Notes: generated by a model from the sequence alone, not told the origin. Positions 7,924 through 18,107 are shown, counted from the stretch's first letter. The stretch: 64,000 nucleotides of DNA from Mycolicibacterium celeriflavum (GCF_010731795.1 NZ_AP022591.1:1736001-1800000), one strand, 5' to 3'. Numbers and translations: made by a program.

Positions 7924-8001
7924 AGGTTCGAGTACCGCGGAACGGCACGTCCTACCCTGTTTTCGGCCCTTCCTCACCCCCTCTCCAGGAGCGGGCCGGA
8001 T

Positions 8002-8274
8002 TCACATTCCAGCCTGCTGGGTTCTTCCGCCTCTCTGACCTTTTTCTGCGATCTCCTGCAGCCGAGCGAGAACATCAATCGTCTTGTTGATCTTCTTGTC
8101 GAGCTCCTGAATGCTTGTCACCGAGCTCGTCCGCAGGTCAGCAAGTTCTCGCCGAATTTCCGCGAAACCTTTGGCGAGACTGGGCCCGCCGCCCTGTGGG
8201 AACACTTCGTCCCAAAGGCGCTGTACGCGATCCTTCAATTCGGCGAGTTCTTTGTCGCGCGCATCAGGGTCCAT
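8002..8274 (-). CDS. Small coiled-coil protein, unknown
   Basis: 90 residues, highly charged and almost entirely helical: KELAELKDRVQRLWDEVF, then a Gly-rich break (PQGGGPS), then FAEIRRELADLRT and LDKKINKTIDVLARLQEIA with heptad spacing. It starts 11 bases after the small membrane protein (stop 8286), so the pair forms a leftward two-gene unit. Phage holin or lysis-accessory pairs often look like this (one short membrane protein, one coiled coil), but I cannot identify the family. Confidence 0.55.
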   Translation of the reverse strand: MDPDARDKELAELKDRVQRLWDEVFPQGGGPSLAKGFAEIRRELADLRTSSVTSIQELDKKINKTIDVLARLQEIAEKGQRGGRTQQAGM

Positions 8275-8285
8275 GCAACCGCCTC

Positions 8286-8525
8286 CTAGTCAAACCGCAC
8301 CAGAGCACTAATCGAGAAGAAGTAACTTATGCCGACCGCGATAAACGTCCAGAGCGTCGACTTGTCCAGGCGGTCGCGCTTTTCTTTCGCGGCATCCAGG
8401 CGTTCCATGGACTTTATGTCTCGGTCGTACAACCGGGGATTGATCCAAAGGTCGAACGCAGTCTTCGCGAGAACTGCGAGTAGGCCGATGACATTTCCGA
8501 TCAACGCCGGCATATCAGTGATCAA
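8286..8525 (-). CDS. Small membrane protein, unknown
   Basis: About 75-79 residues with an N-terminal hydrophobic helix (ALIGNVIGLLAVLAKTAFDLW), a central charged part (DRDIKSMERLDAAKEKRDRLDKS) and a second hydrophobic helix (LWTFIAVGISYFFSISAL). A TTG start at 8525 has a GGTGGG ribosome-binding site at good spacing; the ATG at 8513 is the alternative. It lies upstream of the coiled-coil gene within the element. The topology resembles small holins, but no specific motif supports that. Confidence 0.5.
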   Translation of the reverse strand: MITDMPALIGNVIGLLAVLAKTAFDLWINPRLYDRDIKSMERLDAAKEKRDRLDKSTLWTFIAVGISYFFSISALVRFD

Positions 8526-8600
8526 AGTAATCCCACCCCCCGTAGCCACATTTTGCGCTGTTCGAGCCGCCTCGCAGGGGGATTCAGCAGAATCTTGAAG

Positions 8601-10123
<1,523 letters not shown>

Positions 10124-10180
10124 TCACCTGGTCTTTAAATGGTCCACAGTGGCCCTGAACGGTTCCCTAGCCCGCTTACG

Positions 10181-10203
10181 ACACTACCCCTAGGGTCCGA
10201 CAT
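10181..10203 (-). promoter_or_regulatory. NrdR-like box upstream of nrdF2
   Basis: ACACTACCCCTAGGGT (10181-10196) fits the NrdR-box pattern (ACACwATATATwGTGT) with a perfect left half. The block through 10203 (TCCGACAT) recurs almost unchanged upstream of nrdHIE at 22506-22528, differing at two positions, which supports shared control by the ATP/dATP-sensing repressor NrdR. On the coding strand TAGTGT within the box can serve as a -10 hexamer. Confidence 0.7.
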
Positions 10204-10299
10204 CTCGGGGCAACCCAATATGTTGATTTTCACCGTGTCGTCGGACAGCGTCGGCGAATTCTGCACCAGGGTCGCGGTTCCCGCGCCCGATAACGACCC

Positions 10300-11847
10300 C
10301 TATGCAGAAATGGGCGCCGGAGCAGGCCGCCGAGCCACGCGATTTTCGCCGAAGAACCGGTATTCCGACGGGTCGAACTTGCGGGTGGCCAACCAGTACT
10401 GCCACGTCATGCCGCTCCACAACGTCCGGTTCACGCCGTGCTCGTCGAGGTACCAGCTCTGGCAACCTCCGGTGCTCCACACCGTGCCGGCCAGCTCGCC
10501 CTGCAACTCCTCGTTGTAGCGATCCTGCGCCTGCCGCGTCGGCGCCAGCGCCTGCACGCCCTTCTCGTCGACCGCCGCGATCGCTTGCGCGGCGTAGCGG
10601 ATCTGCGACTCGATCATGAACACCACGGAGTTGTGGCCGAGCGCGGTGTTCGGGCCGAGCAGGAAGAACAGGTTCGGCATTTCGGCCACGGTGATGCCGC
10701 GCAGGGCCGCGATGCCTTCACGGTTCCACCGGTCCACCAGGTCCTCTCCGCGGGGGCCCTTGATGTGGACATAGGTGTAGGAGTCGGTGACGTGAAAGCC
10801 CGTCGCGAACACGACGACGTCGACCTCGCGTTCGGCGCCGTCGGCGGTGACGATTCCGGTCGGCGTGAACCGCGAGATGCCGTCGGTGATGACTTCGGTC
10901 TTCGGGTTGGCGACCCCGACGTAGTAAGTGTCGGAGTTCAGGATCCGCTTGCAGCCGGCGCGGTAGTTCGGGGTGAGCTTGCGGCGCAGTTCCTTGTCCT
11001 TGACCGACCGGCGGATGTTCCACTTGCCCAGCAGGTCGCCGATTTTCAGCAACCGGGGCTGCTTGGTCATCGCGAAACCGACCGCCTCGTGGAGCCAGTA
11101 GATGCCCGCGCGAACCAGCGCCCGGGTGCCCGGCACGGTGGCGAAGAGGTTGCGCATCCACTCCGGGATCGGGTTGTTGGGCCTCGGCATCACCCACGCG
11201 GGTGTGCGCTGATACAGGTGCAGCTCGGCGACGTCCTTGACGATCTCGGGGACGATCTGGATCGCGCTGGCGCCGGTGCCGATCACCGCGACGCGCTTGC
11301 CGGTGATATCGACGCTGTGGTCCCACTCCGCGGAATGGAAAGCGGCGCCGGTGAATTCGTCGAGCCCGGCGAAGTCCGGCACCAACGGAATGTGCAAACC
11401 GCCCGCACCGGAGATCACGAACTGCGCGACGAACTCGCGGCCGTCCTTGGTGAAGACGTGCCAGCGGTTCTCGTCGTCGTCCCAGTGCGCGCGGTCGACG
11501 TGTGAACCGAAGCGGATGTAGCGGCGCAGGCCGTACTTGTCGGTGACACCCTTGAGGTAGTCGAAGATCTCCGGCTGGAAAGACCACATGTGTTTCCAGT
11601 CCGGCTTCGGTTCGAAGGAGAACGAGTACATGTGCGACGGGATGTCGCAGGCACACCCCGGATAGGTGTTGTCGCGCCACGTGCCGCCGATCTCGTCGGC
11701 CTTCTCCAGCATCAGGAAGTCGACGTTCTGGCGCTGCAACGCGATGGCCATACCGAGGCCGGAGAAGCCGGTGCCGATGATCAGCGCGCGGGTGTGCGCA
11801 AGGTGTCGGGCGGTGGTGTCATCGGCCGTCTGCTCGGCAACCGTCAT
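10300..11847 (-). CDS. FAD-dependent monooxygenase (class B flavin monooxygenase)
   Basis: 515-residue flavoprotein of the flavin-containing/Baeyer-Villiger monooxygenase group, using NADPH and O2. FAD motif near residues 25-35 (IIGTGFSGLGMAIAL), GGTWRDNTYPGCACDIPSH (the mycobacterial FMO/BVMO active-site segment), NADPH motif near 190 (VAVIGTGASAIQIVP), and the C-terminal ATG motif (VVVFATGFHVTD). The start at 11847 has a GAGGAG ribosome-binding site. It sits between nrdF2 and a TetR gene, as does Rv3049c in M. tuberculosis. Substrate unknown; EthA-like prodrug-activating enzymes belong to the same broad family. Confidence 0.88.
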   Translation of the reverse strand: MTVAEQTADDTTARHLAHTRALIIGTGFSGLGMAIALQRQNVDFLMLEKADEIGGTWRDNTYPGCACDIPSHMYSFSFEPKPDWKHMWSFQPEIFDYLKGVTDKYGLRRYIRFGSHVDRAHWDDDENRWHVFTKDGREFVAQFVISGAGGLHIPLVPDFAGLDEFTGAAFHSAEWDHSVDITGKRVAVIGTGASAIQIVPEIVKDVAELHLYQRTPAWVMPRPNNPIPEWMRNLFATVPGTRALVRAGIYWLHEAVGFAMTKQPRLLKIGDLLGKWNIRRSVKDKELRRKLTPNYRAGCKRILNSDTYYVGVANPKTEVITDGISRFTPTGIVTADGAEREVDVVVFATGFHVTDSYTYVHIKGPRGEDLVDRWNREGIAALRGITVAEMPNLFFLLGPNTALGHNSVVFMIESQIRYAAQAIAAVDEKGVQALAPTRQAQDRYNEELQGELAGTVWSTGGCQSWYLDEHGVNRTLWSGMTWQYWLATRKFDPSEYRFFGENRVARRPAPAPISA

Positions 11848-11969
11848 GGTGGGTCTCCTCTAATCCCCGAGTGCCGCGTGGGCCCACCGTTGTGGGCCGA
11901 TCCTGGGAACGCCGGTACCGGGTACTTACGCATAGTGTCCGGGGCGGGGCGAGACGTGTCAACGCGCCG

Positions 11970-12710
11970 TCAGGCGACTGGCTGCTGCTTGCCGACCGCG
12001 GTGTGAATCGGCTGGTCGGGGTCGATCTTGATGCCCAACAGCTCGGCCGTGCCGTTGATGGCGCCCACCATGATCGTCGTCATGTGCGCGACGAACTGGT
12101 CGGCGGGCATCCGGCGGGGCCGCTCATCGTCGGCGCCCAACCACCAGTCCGTGGCTGAAGCCGCGGTGCCGAAGATTGCGAACGCGGCCAGCTCGAAGGC
12201 GGCGGGTTCGGGCGCCAGGTCCTTCAGTTCCGCGCTGATCATGTCGGCGATCGCCAGGGTGATCTCGCTGCCCTTGTTGACGGTCGTCATCGCTGCCGCC
12301 GACTGGTCGGCGAACCGGCCCTGGAGAAGGAACCGCACGACGTTGGGGTGCTGGTCGACGAGGTCGACGTAGTGCGCGACGCCGCGACCGACGATTTGGC
12401 GGGCCGAGTCGTTCTCCACGTCGATCGACGGAATGATGGCCGCCCACAGCATGTCCCGCATCCGCTGGCCGATCTCGGCGAACATGTCGGACTTGTCGGT
12501 GAAGTGCCGGTAGATCTTGGGTTTGGCGGTGCCGGCCTCTTCGGCGATCTCCCGCACGCTGACGTTGGGGCCGAGGCGGTCGATGGCACGGAAGGCGGCG
12601 TCGACGATCTCGGCGCGCACCTTCTTGCGGTGCTCGCGCCAGCGTTCGCTGCGGGCGTCCACCTTGACACCCGGCTCACCACTCGAGCGTGGCCTGGACC
12701 CTCGTCGCAC
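11970..12710 (-). CDS. TetR/AcrR family regulator
   Basis: 246-residue one-component regulator. The N-terminal DNA-binding domain is clear (IVDAAFRAIDRLGPNVSVREI, AEEAGTAKPKIYRHFTDKSDMF); the rest is an all-helical ligand-binding domain without a recognised ligand signature. The start may be GTG 12710 or, more compactly, GTG 12662 (VKVDARSERW); neither has a strong ribosome-binding site. It lies upstream of and in line with the flavin monooxygenase gene (122-base gap) and probably controls it, as in the Rv3049c/Rv3050c pair. Confidence 0.85.
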   Translation of the reverse strand: MRRGSRPRSSGEPGVKVDARSERWREHRKKVRAEIVDAAFRAIDRLGPNVSVREIAEEAGTAKPKIYRHFTDKSDMFAEIGQRMRDMLWAAIIPSIDVENDSARQIVGRGVAHYVDLVDQHPNVVRFLLQGRFADQSAAAMTTVNKGSEITLAIADMISAELKDLAPEPAAFELAAFAIFGTAASATDWWLGADDERPRRMPADQFVAHMTTIMVGAINGTAELLGIKIDPDQPIHTAVGKQQPVA

Positions 12711-12861
12711 CCGGCCACTCTACCGCTCAAGCGCCGCTGACCTGCTCAGACCATGCCATCCCGTGTTTCGCGGGGCGCTGGCCAGGCAACTCTGTGCGAC
12801 GACGGAGGCGGTCTCGGCGCAGGTAGGATCGCTGCGACAGCCGATCGACGAGATGAGTTCC

Positions 12862-14043
12862 ATGACGCAGCGATACGACCTGGTCATCGCGGGTGGCGGC
12901 CCTTCGGGCTCGGCCGCCGCGTGGCAGGCCGCGCAGACCGGCGCCAAGGTGGTGGTCCTGGACAAGGCCGAATTCCCCCGGGCCAAGCCTTGCGGCGATG
13001 GGCTTACCGCCCGCGCCGTGAGCTATCTGCAGAAGATGGGGCTGGCCGACGAGGTCGCCACCTACCACCGGGTGAACCGTGTGACGGTCTTCAGCCCGAG
13101 CGAATGGGAGCTGTCGTTCCCCAAGCGCCCCGGCATGCCCGACCACGGCCACACCGTCAGCCGCGAGCACCTCGACACGGTGCTGCTCAAGCACGCCGAG
13201 TCTGCGGGCGCCGAGGTGCGCCAGGGCGCGGAGGTGACGGGGCCGATTCTGGAGAACGGCCGGGTGGTCGGCGTGACGCTCAAGAGTGGCGAGAAGGTCC
13301 ACGGCGACGCGGTGATCGCGGCCGATGGCGCCTACTCTCCGATCAAACGGGCGCTGAAGATCGACTCGGAATACAACGGCTACTCGGCGATCGCGATCCG
13401 CTCGGAGATGCCCGCCAACCGTCCCGACTCCGACAGCCTCGACATCTACCTGAAGCTCGTTTTCGAAGGCGACCAGCTGCCGGGCTACGGCTGGGTGTTC
13501 CCGATGGGCAACGGCGTGTTCAACATCGGGCTGGGCTACGTCAACAGCTACAAGAACTGGCAGTCGATCAACGCGACGCAGTTCCTCGGCGAATTCCTGC
13601 GCACGCTGCCGCCCGAGTGGGAACTGCCGCCGATCGAAGAGCTCAAGAAGAACAAGAGCGTGCGGGCGTGGCGGCTGCCGATGGGCTTCACCGCATGGCC
13701 GCCGTGGCGTCCGGGTGTGCTGTTCACCGGCGACTCGCTGGGGGCGGGTAAGCCGGCGTCGGGTGCAGGCATTTCGAAGGCGCTGGAGTCCGGCCTGGCC
13801 GCGGGTGAATGCGCGATCGCGGCACTGCAGAACGGCGGGCCCGACGACTTCACGAACTACGCGCAGCGGATGGAGGCGGCCTGGGGCCGGGAATACCGGC
13901 GCGGCCGCTACTTCCACAAGCTGCTCGGGTATCCGCGCTTCGCCAATGCCGGCATCAAGCTCATCGACAACGCCGCGTTCCGCGACCGGATGCTCAAGGC
14001 GCTGTACAAGAAGGCGCAGGGCCCGCAACACACCGTCAGGTGA
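12862..14043 (+). CDS. Geranylgeranyl-reductase-family FAD oxidoreductase
   Basis: 393-residue flavoprotein. FAD dinucleotide motif at the N-terminus (DLVIAGGGPSGSAAAWQAA), the family hallmark FPRAKPCGDGLTARAV near residues 40-55, and the second FAD site GVLFTGDSLGAGKPASGAGISKA near residue 290. Family members hydrogenate isoprenoid chains (MenJ acts on menaquinone, others on lipids), probably at the membrane. The ATG at 12862 is favoured because the Rossmann motif starts a few residues later; ATG 12853 is equally possible, and the open frame back to 12517 is shadow. It is divergent from the TetR gene at 12710, so either its own promoter or the shared region may be TetR-controlled. Confidence 0.87.
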   Translation: MTQRYDLVIAGGGPSGSAAAWQAAQTGAKVVVLDKAEFPRAKPCGDGLTARAVSYLQKMGLADEVATYHRVNRVTVFSPSEWELSFPKRPGMPDHGHTVSREHLDTVLLKHAESAGAEVRQGAEVTGPILENGRVVGVTLKSGEKVHGDAVIAADGAYSPIKRALKIDSEYNGYSAIAIRSEMPANRPDSDSLDIYLKLVFEGDQLPGYGWVFPMGNGVFNIGLGYVNSYKNWQSINATQFLGEFLRTLPPEWELPPIEELKKNKSVRAWRLPMGFTAWPPWRPGVLFTGDSLGAGKPASGAGISKALESGLAAGECAIAALQNGGPDDFTNYAQRMEAAWGREYRRGRYFHKLLGYPRFANAGIKLIDNAAFRDRMLKALYKKAQGPQHTVR

Positions 14044-14085
14044 GGCCGAACGGCCAGTTGTCTCGGGGTACTCGGCGCGGCTCGG

Positions 14086-14424
14086 CTATTTGGTGACGAC
14101 CGTCAGCACGACCGCCGAGTCCTCGAGGGCCGAAAGGCTGTGCCGTTCCGCGGGGATCGCGATGTGATCGCCCGCGATGCCGTCGACAGCGCCGCTCACG
14201 GCGCTGAGCCGGACCCGGCCACGCAACACCAACAGCGTTGCCTCGCCCGGACTTTCGTGCTCATCGAGCCCGCGCCCCGCGGCCAACGCGAGCAAGGTCT
14301 GCCGTAGCGCGTGCCCGCGGCCGCCGTACACGGTGTGAGCGGAACGGCCGGAGGAAGCGGCCTTCGCGGACGCGAGCTGTTCCTCCGCCAACGTCGACAA
14401 CGACTGGACTGTCTGACTGGTCAC
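14086..14424 (-). CDS. Cupin-domain protein
   Basis: 112-residue single-domain cupin. The barrel motifs are visible: HALRQTLLALAAGRGLDEHESPGEATLLVLRGRVRL (motif 1, one of the metal-binding His replaced, HES) and DGIAGDHIAIPAERHSLSALEDS (motif 2, with the His in ERHSL). GTG 14424 is the start, with AAGGGA upstream; upstream residues are in another gene. It is the last gene of a six-gene leftward operon. Cupins of this type bind metal or sense small molecules; the role here is unknown. Confidence 0.75.
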   Translation of the reverse strand: MTSQTVQSLSTLAEEQLASAKAASSGRSAHTVYGGRGHALRQTLLALAAGRGLDEHESPGEATLLVLRGRVRLSAVSGAVDGIAGDHIAIPAERHSLSALEDSAVVLTVVTK

Positions 14425-14449
14425 CGGTTTTCCCTTCTCGCCCAGGCGT

Positions 14450-15124
14450 TCACCGCCCGGGACGCAACACCAAGCCGATCTCGCAGGAGCCGCCGCGCGC
14501 ATCGGGCACCACCGACACCTGGTACCGCGCACCGATCACGTCGGCATTCAAATCGATCACTTCCTGGATGAGCCCCTGCTGCATGCCGCGGACCACCTCG
14601 GGCGCCGACGCGGCGACCTGGGCCAGCGGGCAAGTGCAGATCTGTACCGTCATCTCGCCGAACGAGGTCAGCACCGAACGCACCTGAAAACCGAGCTCGT
14701 TGAGGGTCAACACGACGAGGTCGCCGACCGAGGCTTCGTCGCGCGGCCGCGCCAGATGCACGCGGTGCGCGAGGTCCGCACCGATGCGTAGGGCGCGCTG
14801 CTCGCGTTCCTCGACGGTCCCGCCCAGGTGGGCGGCGAACAGCGACACGATCTCCGCATAGTCCAGCCGGGGTGCGACCTCGTAAGTCAGCCTCGGCCTG
14901 CCCGCCCCCCGGTTGCGCACACCGCCGCTGCGCCGGACGAAGCCCTGGCCCTCGAGGGTGCTCAGGTGAAAGCGGGCCGTGGTGACGTGTATCTGCAAGG
15001 CGTCCGCGACGTGCTGGACGTCGACCGGTCCGGTCGCGGAACGCAACAGGTTCAGGACGCGCTGGCGCTGTTGGCCTGCCGCCCGGTCGGGCGGCGCATC
15101 GATGTCGTGGCGGGGCGCTGACAT
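14450..15124 (-). CDS. Winged-helix regulator, SufR/DeoR-like
   Basis: 224-residue transcription factor. The N-terminal winged helix is clear (RVLNLLRSATGPVDVQHVAD, then LQIHVTTARFHLSTLEGQGFVRR, with a GAGRPRLTY wing). The C-terminal domain resembles the Fe-S/metal-sensing SufR group: CTCPLAQVAASAPEVV and, later, GGSCEIGLVL. In SufR-type proteins three cysteines (CP.., PEVC, ..C) ligate a cluster; here the middle one is Val, with an extra Cys two residues before the first. It starts 12 bases after the methyltransferase gene and sits inside the operon, so it may autoregulate it. Confidence 0.75.
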   Translation of the reverse strand: MSAPRHDIDAPPDRAAGQQRQRVLNLLRSATGPVDVQHVADALQIHVTTARFHLSTLEGQGFVRRSGGVRNRGAGRPRLTYEVAPRLDYAEIVSLFAAHLGGTVEEREQRALRIGADLAHRVHLARPRDEASVGDLVVLTLNELGFQVRSVLTSFGEMTVQICTCPLAQVAASAPEVVRGMQQGLIQEVIDLNADVIGARYQVSVVPDARGGSCEIGLVLRPGR

Positions 15125-15136
15125 TCTCTGAGTCTG

Positions 15137-15940
15137 TCACGATGCCGGTACGACGCCGACGACCGCGACCGCGGTCAAGGCGTGCCGGTACCGATGGAAC
15201 GTCTTGCGCATCCCGATGACACGTTTGCGGGCCGCGCGGCGCCGCATCAGGTTGCCCACGATGCGCAGCGCTCCGCCCAGACCTTCGTCGGCCAGCACCC
15301 GCGCCGGGTTGAGCAGCGCCATCGGCGCGTGGTCGACGGTGACCACCTCGAAGCCGGCATCGGTCAGCAGCGCAGACCATTCCGCCGTCGTCAACGGACG
15401 GGCGTTGACCTTGATCGCGCGCGCCATGTCGCGGCGGATCTCGTCTTTGGTGTCCTGCGGGAGGGTGTCCGGCTTCAGGCCCAGTTCGTGGATCGCGTAC
15501 CGACCGCCTGGCCGCAGCACCCGGAACGCTTCGGCGGCGATCGCCCGTTTGTCGCGGTCGCCCTGCATGGTCAGCATCGCCTCGCCGATCACGACATCGG
15601 CGCTGTCCGAGGGCAACCCGGACTCGGCGGCGTTGGCCACCACCACTTGGCCGTCGACGGGCGCGACGATCGTGCGTACGGCCTCCGTCGCAGCGGCGGT
15701 GTCGTCGACCCCGACGTAGGAGCGCGGCCGCAGTGCGACGATATCGCTGGCGGTGCGGCCCAACCCGGGCCCGAGTTCGACGACGTCGGCGCCCTGCACA
15801 CCCGCCGCCGCGAGCAGGCGGGTGGTCAGCTCCAGACCACCGGGGCGCAGTACCCGCTTCCCCAGCCTGGCGAGCAGCCAGTGTCCGGGCAGATCGGCAT
15901 CGGACCGCTGGGCAAGTGGAAGGTTCTCTCTTCCAGTCAT
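15137..15940 (-). CDS. Class I SAM-dependent methyltransferase
   Basis: 267-residue cytosolic enzyme. SAM-binding motif I VVELGPGLGRTASDIV (near 50-65), motif II with the acidic residue (YVGVDDT), SADVVIGEAML (motif IV region) and RVLRPGGRYAIHELGL (motif post-IV), characteristic of the UbiE/small-molecule class. The start at 15940 has GAAGGAGA upstream and overlaps the stop of the permease gene (ATGA), so translation is coupled. Context (ABC transporter, HTH regulator, cupin, secreted protein) suggests modification of a transported or sensed small molecule; the substrate is unknown. Confidence 0.83.
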   Translation of the reverse strand: MTGRENLPLAQRSDADLPGHWLLARLGKRVLRPGGLELTTRLLAAAGVQGADVVELGPGLGRTASDIVALRPRSYVGVDDTAAATEAVRTIVAPVDGQVVVANAAESGLPSDSADVVIGEAMLTMQGDRDKRAIAAEAFRVLRPGGRYAIHELGLKPDTLPQDTKDEIRRDMARAIKVNARPLTTAEWSALLTDAGFEVVTVDHAPMALLNPARVLADEGLGGALRIVGNLMRRRAARKRVIGMRKTFHRYRHALTAVAVVGVVPAS

Positions 15941-16716
15941 TTTCGTTGTCTCCTTCCGACAAACGAGAGCGCGAAGATCGCGGTGAATATCACACAGGAA
16001 TAGGCCAACGCGGCGTTCTGACCCCACGGCGGCATCAGCACGATGTCCTGCCCGGTGGCGAACACGGCGTTGAGCACGGGCATGAACCGCTGCAGCGACG
16101 CTCCGCTCGGCAGATACCCCGCCGCCGTCTCGATGACGTACGCCCAGAGCAGGATCGCCCCGACGGCGCCCACCCGAGACCGAACGATCGCCCCGAGACC
16201 GACGCCGGCGCCCGCGGCGAAGAACGCATACACCGGCACCGTCCACAACAGTCGGCGTGCGGTCGGGTCGGTGAGCGACACCTCGCCGTACACCAGCCCG
16301 GAGATCATCGGCAGGACGAGCAGAACGACTGCAGTCGTCGCGGCAGCCAGGGCTGCGCTCAGCGTGCCGTAGAACAGCCACTTCCCCACCAGATCCGACC
16401 ACCGGTACGGCAGCGCGAGACGGATGTGATCGCGTGTGCGATAGAGGGATTCGGATGACTGTCCATCGGCTGCCGCCGCGGCGGCGACGATCACGGTCAC
16501 TGTGATCACCCAGTAGGCCGCGTTGGAGGTGGAGACCTGCAAGATCGACACCTGGCCCGGGATGCGGGCGAACATCTCGGCGACGGCGGCGATCACAAAC
16601 GTGATCACCATGGGCACACCGACAGCCACCGGCACGAACACCGTCCATAGTCGGCTCCGCCCGCCGGTCCGGACGACTTCGGCGCGCACGCTCCTGCGAA
16701 TCAGGTCCGTGGGCAT
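15937..16716 (-). CDS. ABC transporter permease
   Basis: 259-residue integral membrane protein with about six hydrophobic segments ([113 protein letters not shown]). It resembles single-subunit ABC-2 type permeases. The start MPTDLIRRSVRAE overlaps the last base of the ATPase gene; the stop overlaps the methyltransferase start. With the upstream ATPase it forms a complete two-gene ABC exporter. Confidence 0.82.
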   Translation of the reverse strand: MPTDLIRRSVRAEVVRTGGRSRLWTVFVPVAVGVPMVITFVIAAVAEMFARIPGQVSILQVSTSNAAYWVITVTVIVAAAAAADGQSSESLYRTRDHIRLALPYRWSDLVGKWLFYGTLSAALAAATTAVVLLVLPMISGLVYGEVSLTDPTARRLLWTVPVYAFFAAGAGVGLGAIVRSRVGAVGAILLWAYVIETAAGYLPSGASLQRFMPVLNAVFATGQDIVLMPPWGQNAALAYSCVIFTAIFALSFVGRRQRK

Positions 16717-17441
16717 CACGGGTGCGCCTCTTCGAGGGCAGGACTGTGCGAGAGCAGCGCTTGTTCGAGCCACAGCCGCGGATCGTGGGCGGCGGGCACC
16801 AACTCGTCGAGCGTTCCCTCTACTGCGACACGACCGCGGTTCAGGATCAGCAACCGGTCTGCCGTCAATACCACCTCACTCAACAGGTGGGTGGCCAGGA
16901 CGACGGTCCTTCCGTCCGCGGCCAGCCGACGCAACAGGGTGCGCAGCCACACGATGCCCGGCACGTCGAGGCCGTTGAGCGGTTCGTCGAAGATCACCGC
17001 CGCCGGATCCGACAGCAGAGCCGCGGCGATCGCGAGTCGCTGCCGAAAACCCAGCGACAGCTTGACGATTCGCTCGTCGCGGTGGGCGTACAGGCCGGCC
17101 TCGCTCATCACCGCATCGACGCGTTCGGAGCCGATGCCGCCGAGCGCCGCCAACCACGCGAGGTGTCGTCCCACCGTGTGCCTGGGATCCATCGCCTCGG
17201 GACCGAGATGCGCGCTGAGCAGTCGGGCCGGCTGAGCCTCGTCGCGCGGATTGCGTCCGCACACCGTCACGGTGCCGCGGTCCGGGCGGTCCAGGCCCGC
17301 AATGAGGCGCAACAGCGTGGTCTTACCCGCGCCGTTCAGCCCGAGCAGCGCCGTCACCGTCGCCGAAGGAAAGCTCGCCGTGACGTCGGAAACGGCTCGG
17401 CACGAACCGAATCGCTTGTCGAGATCGGAGACTTCGATCAT
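16716..17441 (-). CDS. ABC transporter ATP-binding protein
   Basis: 241-residue ATPase. Walker A GLNGAGKTT (34-42), Q-loop region, signature LSLGFRQRLAIAAALL (about 134), Walker B AVIFDEPLNGLD and the switch His in VVLATHLLSE. This is the ABC-2/drug-exporter type of ATPase (LNGLDVPG). Start ATG 17441; the open frame beyond it is shadow within the secreted-protein gene. It lies seven bases after the secreted-protein gene. Confidence 0.9.
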   Translation of the reverse strand: MIEVSDLDKRFGSCRAVSDVTASFPSATVTALLGLNGAGKTTLLRLIAGLDRPDRGTVTVCGRNPRDEAQPARLLSAHLGPEAMDPRHTVGRHLAWLAALGGIGSERVDAVMSEAGLYAHRDERIVKLSLGFRQRLAIAAALLSDPAAVIFDEPLNGLDVPGIVWLRTLLRRLAADGRTVVLATHLLSEVVLTADRLLILNRGRVAVEGTLDELVPAAHDPRLWLEQALLSHSPALEEAHP

Positions 17442-17448
17442 CGGTTGA

Positions 17449-17922
17449 TCACTGGAAGTTGCAGGGAATCGGTAGCCCCAACGTCTTGATGCCGTTGCAC
17501 AGTGACTTGCTCGCCAACTTCCACCGGCCGTCGATGCGGCGCCACTCGGCGGTGATCTGGACCGTCGGCGCGCCCTGCCGGCTGGCGTTGATGACCGCGG
17601 TGTGCGTATCGCCGTCATGCGTTTCGGGGCCGGTGACCTGGCTCGAGCCGCGCGGCGGGCGGAAGAAGCCGACGCGGTACACCATCTTCGGGACGACCAC
17701 CGCGCGACTGCCGCCTTCCAGCTGGGCGGCCTTCACCTCGTCGGGAGCCGGTGTGGCCACCAGCAGCTTGATCTGCGAATCCAGCTGGGCCAGCGTCGGC
17801 ACCTCTGAGGTGATCGCGAAACCCGGGTCCGGGCCGGGCTGGGCATGCGCCGCCGGAGCGACCGCCACCGTCAGACCGGCACAGCTCAGTGCCACGACCG
17901 GCGCCCAGATCCGCATCGCCAT
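17449..17922 (-). CDS. Secreted low-molecular-weight antigen MTB12-like protein
   Basis: 157 residues with a signal peptide (WAPVVALSCAGLTVAVAPAAHA, AxA cleavage). The mature chain has the arrangement of the mycobacterial MTB12/CFP2 secreted antigens: PTLAQLDSQIKLL, a glycine-rich middle, then a beta-strand region ending TAEWRRIDGRWKLASKSLC in which the W.L.S end is typical. Start ATG 17922 with AAGGAG upstream. First gene of a six-gene operon; its promoter carries an IdeR-like palindrome. Function unknown; assignment to the MTB12 family is by pattern only. Confidence 0.65.
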   Translation of the reverse strand: MAMRIWAPVVALSCAGLTVAVAPAAHAQPGPDPGFAITSEVPTLAQLDSQIKLLVATPAPDEVKAAQLEGGSRAVVVPKMVYRVGFFRPPRGSSQVTGPETHDGDTHTAVINASRQGAPTVQITAEWRRIDGRWKLASKSLCNGIKTLGLPIPCNFQ

Positions 17923-17978
17923 GACCGGCTCCTTATTTAGAGGAAACTTTTCCGGTTAATGTAGACGCGGATGCCGAA

Positions 17979-17997
17979 TGAGGCAAGCCTTACCTCT
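17979..17997 (-). promoter_or_regulatory. IdeR/DtxR-like iron box over the operon promoter
   Basis: TGAGGCAAGCCTTACCTCT is a near-perfect palindrome (GAGGCAAG-C-CTTACCTC, one mismatch) close to the IdeR consensus TTAGGTTAGGCTAACCTAA. On the minus strand it overlaps a -35 element (TTGCCT, 17986-17981) placed exactly 17 bases before TACATT (17963-17958), a good SigA-type promoter for the operon starting at 17922. Fe-IdeR binding here would repress it. Confidence 0.6.
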
Positions 17998-18107
17998 ACG
18001 GCGTCGACTGGCCACTTATGCCGCGCGAATATGACGAGGTTTGCGTGCGTGCGTGCGACAACTGGCCGCTCGGCGAACCCCCGGATGTCGCCGCGTGCTG
18101 ATGCTCG

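Noticed and set aside
11930..11950. TAGTGTCCGG upstream of the flavin monooxygenase as a third NrdR box
   Set aside because: Only the right half matches; the left half (TACTTACGC) does not.
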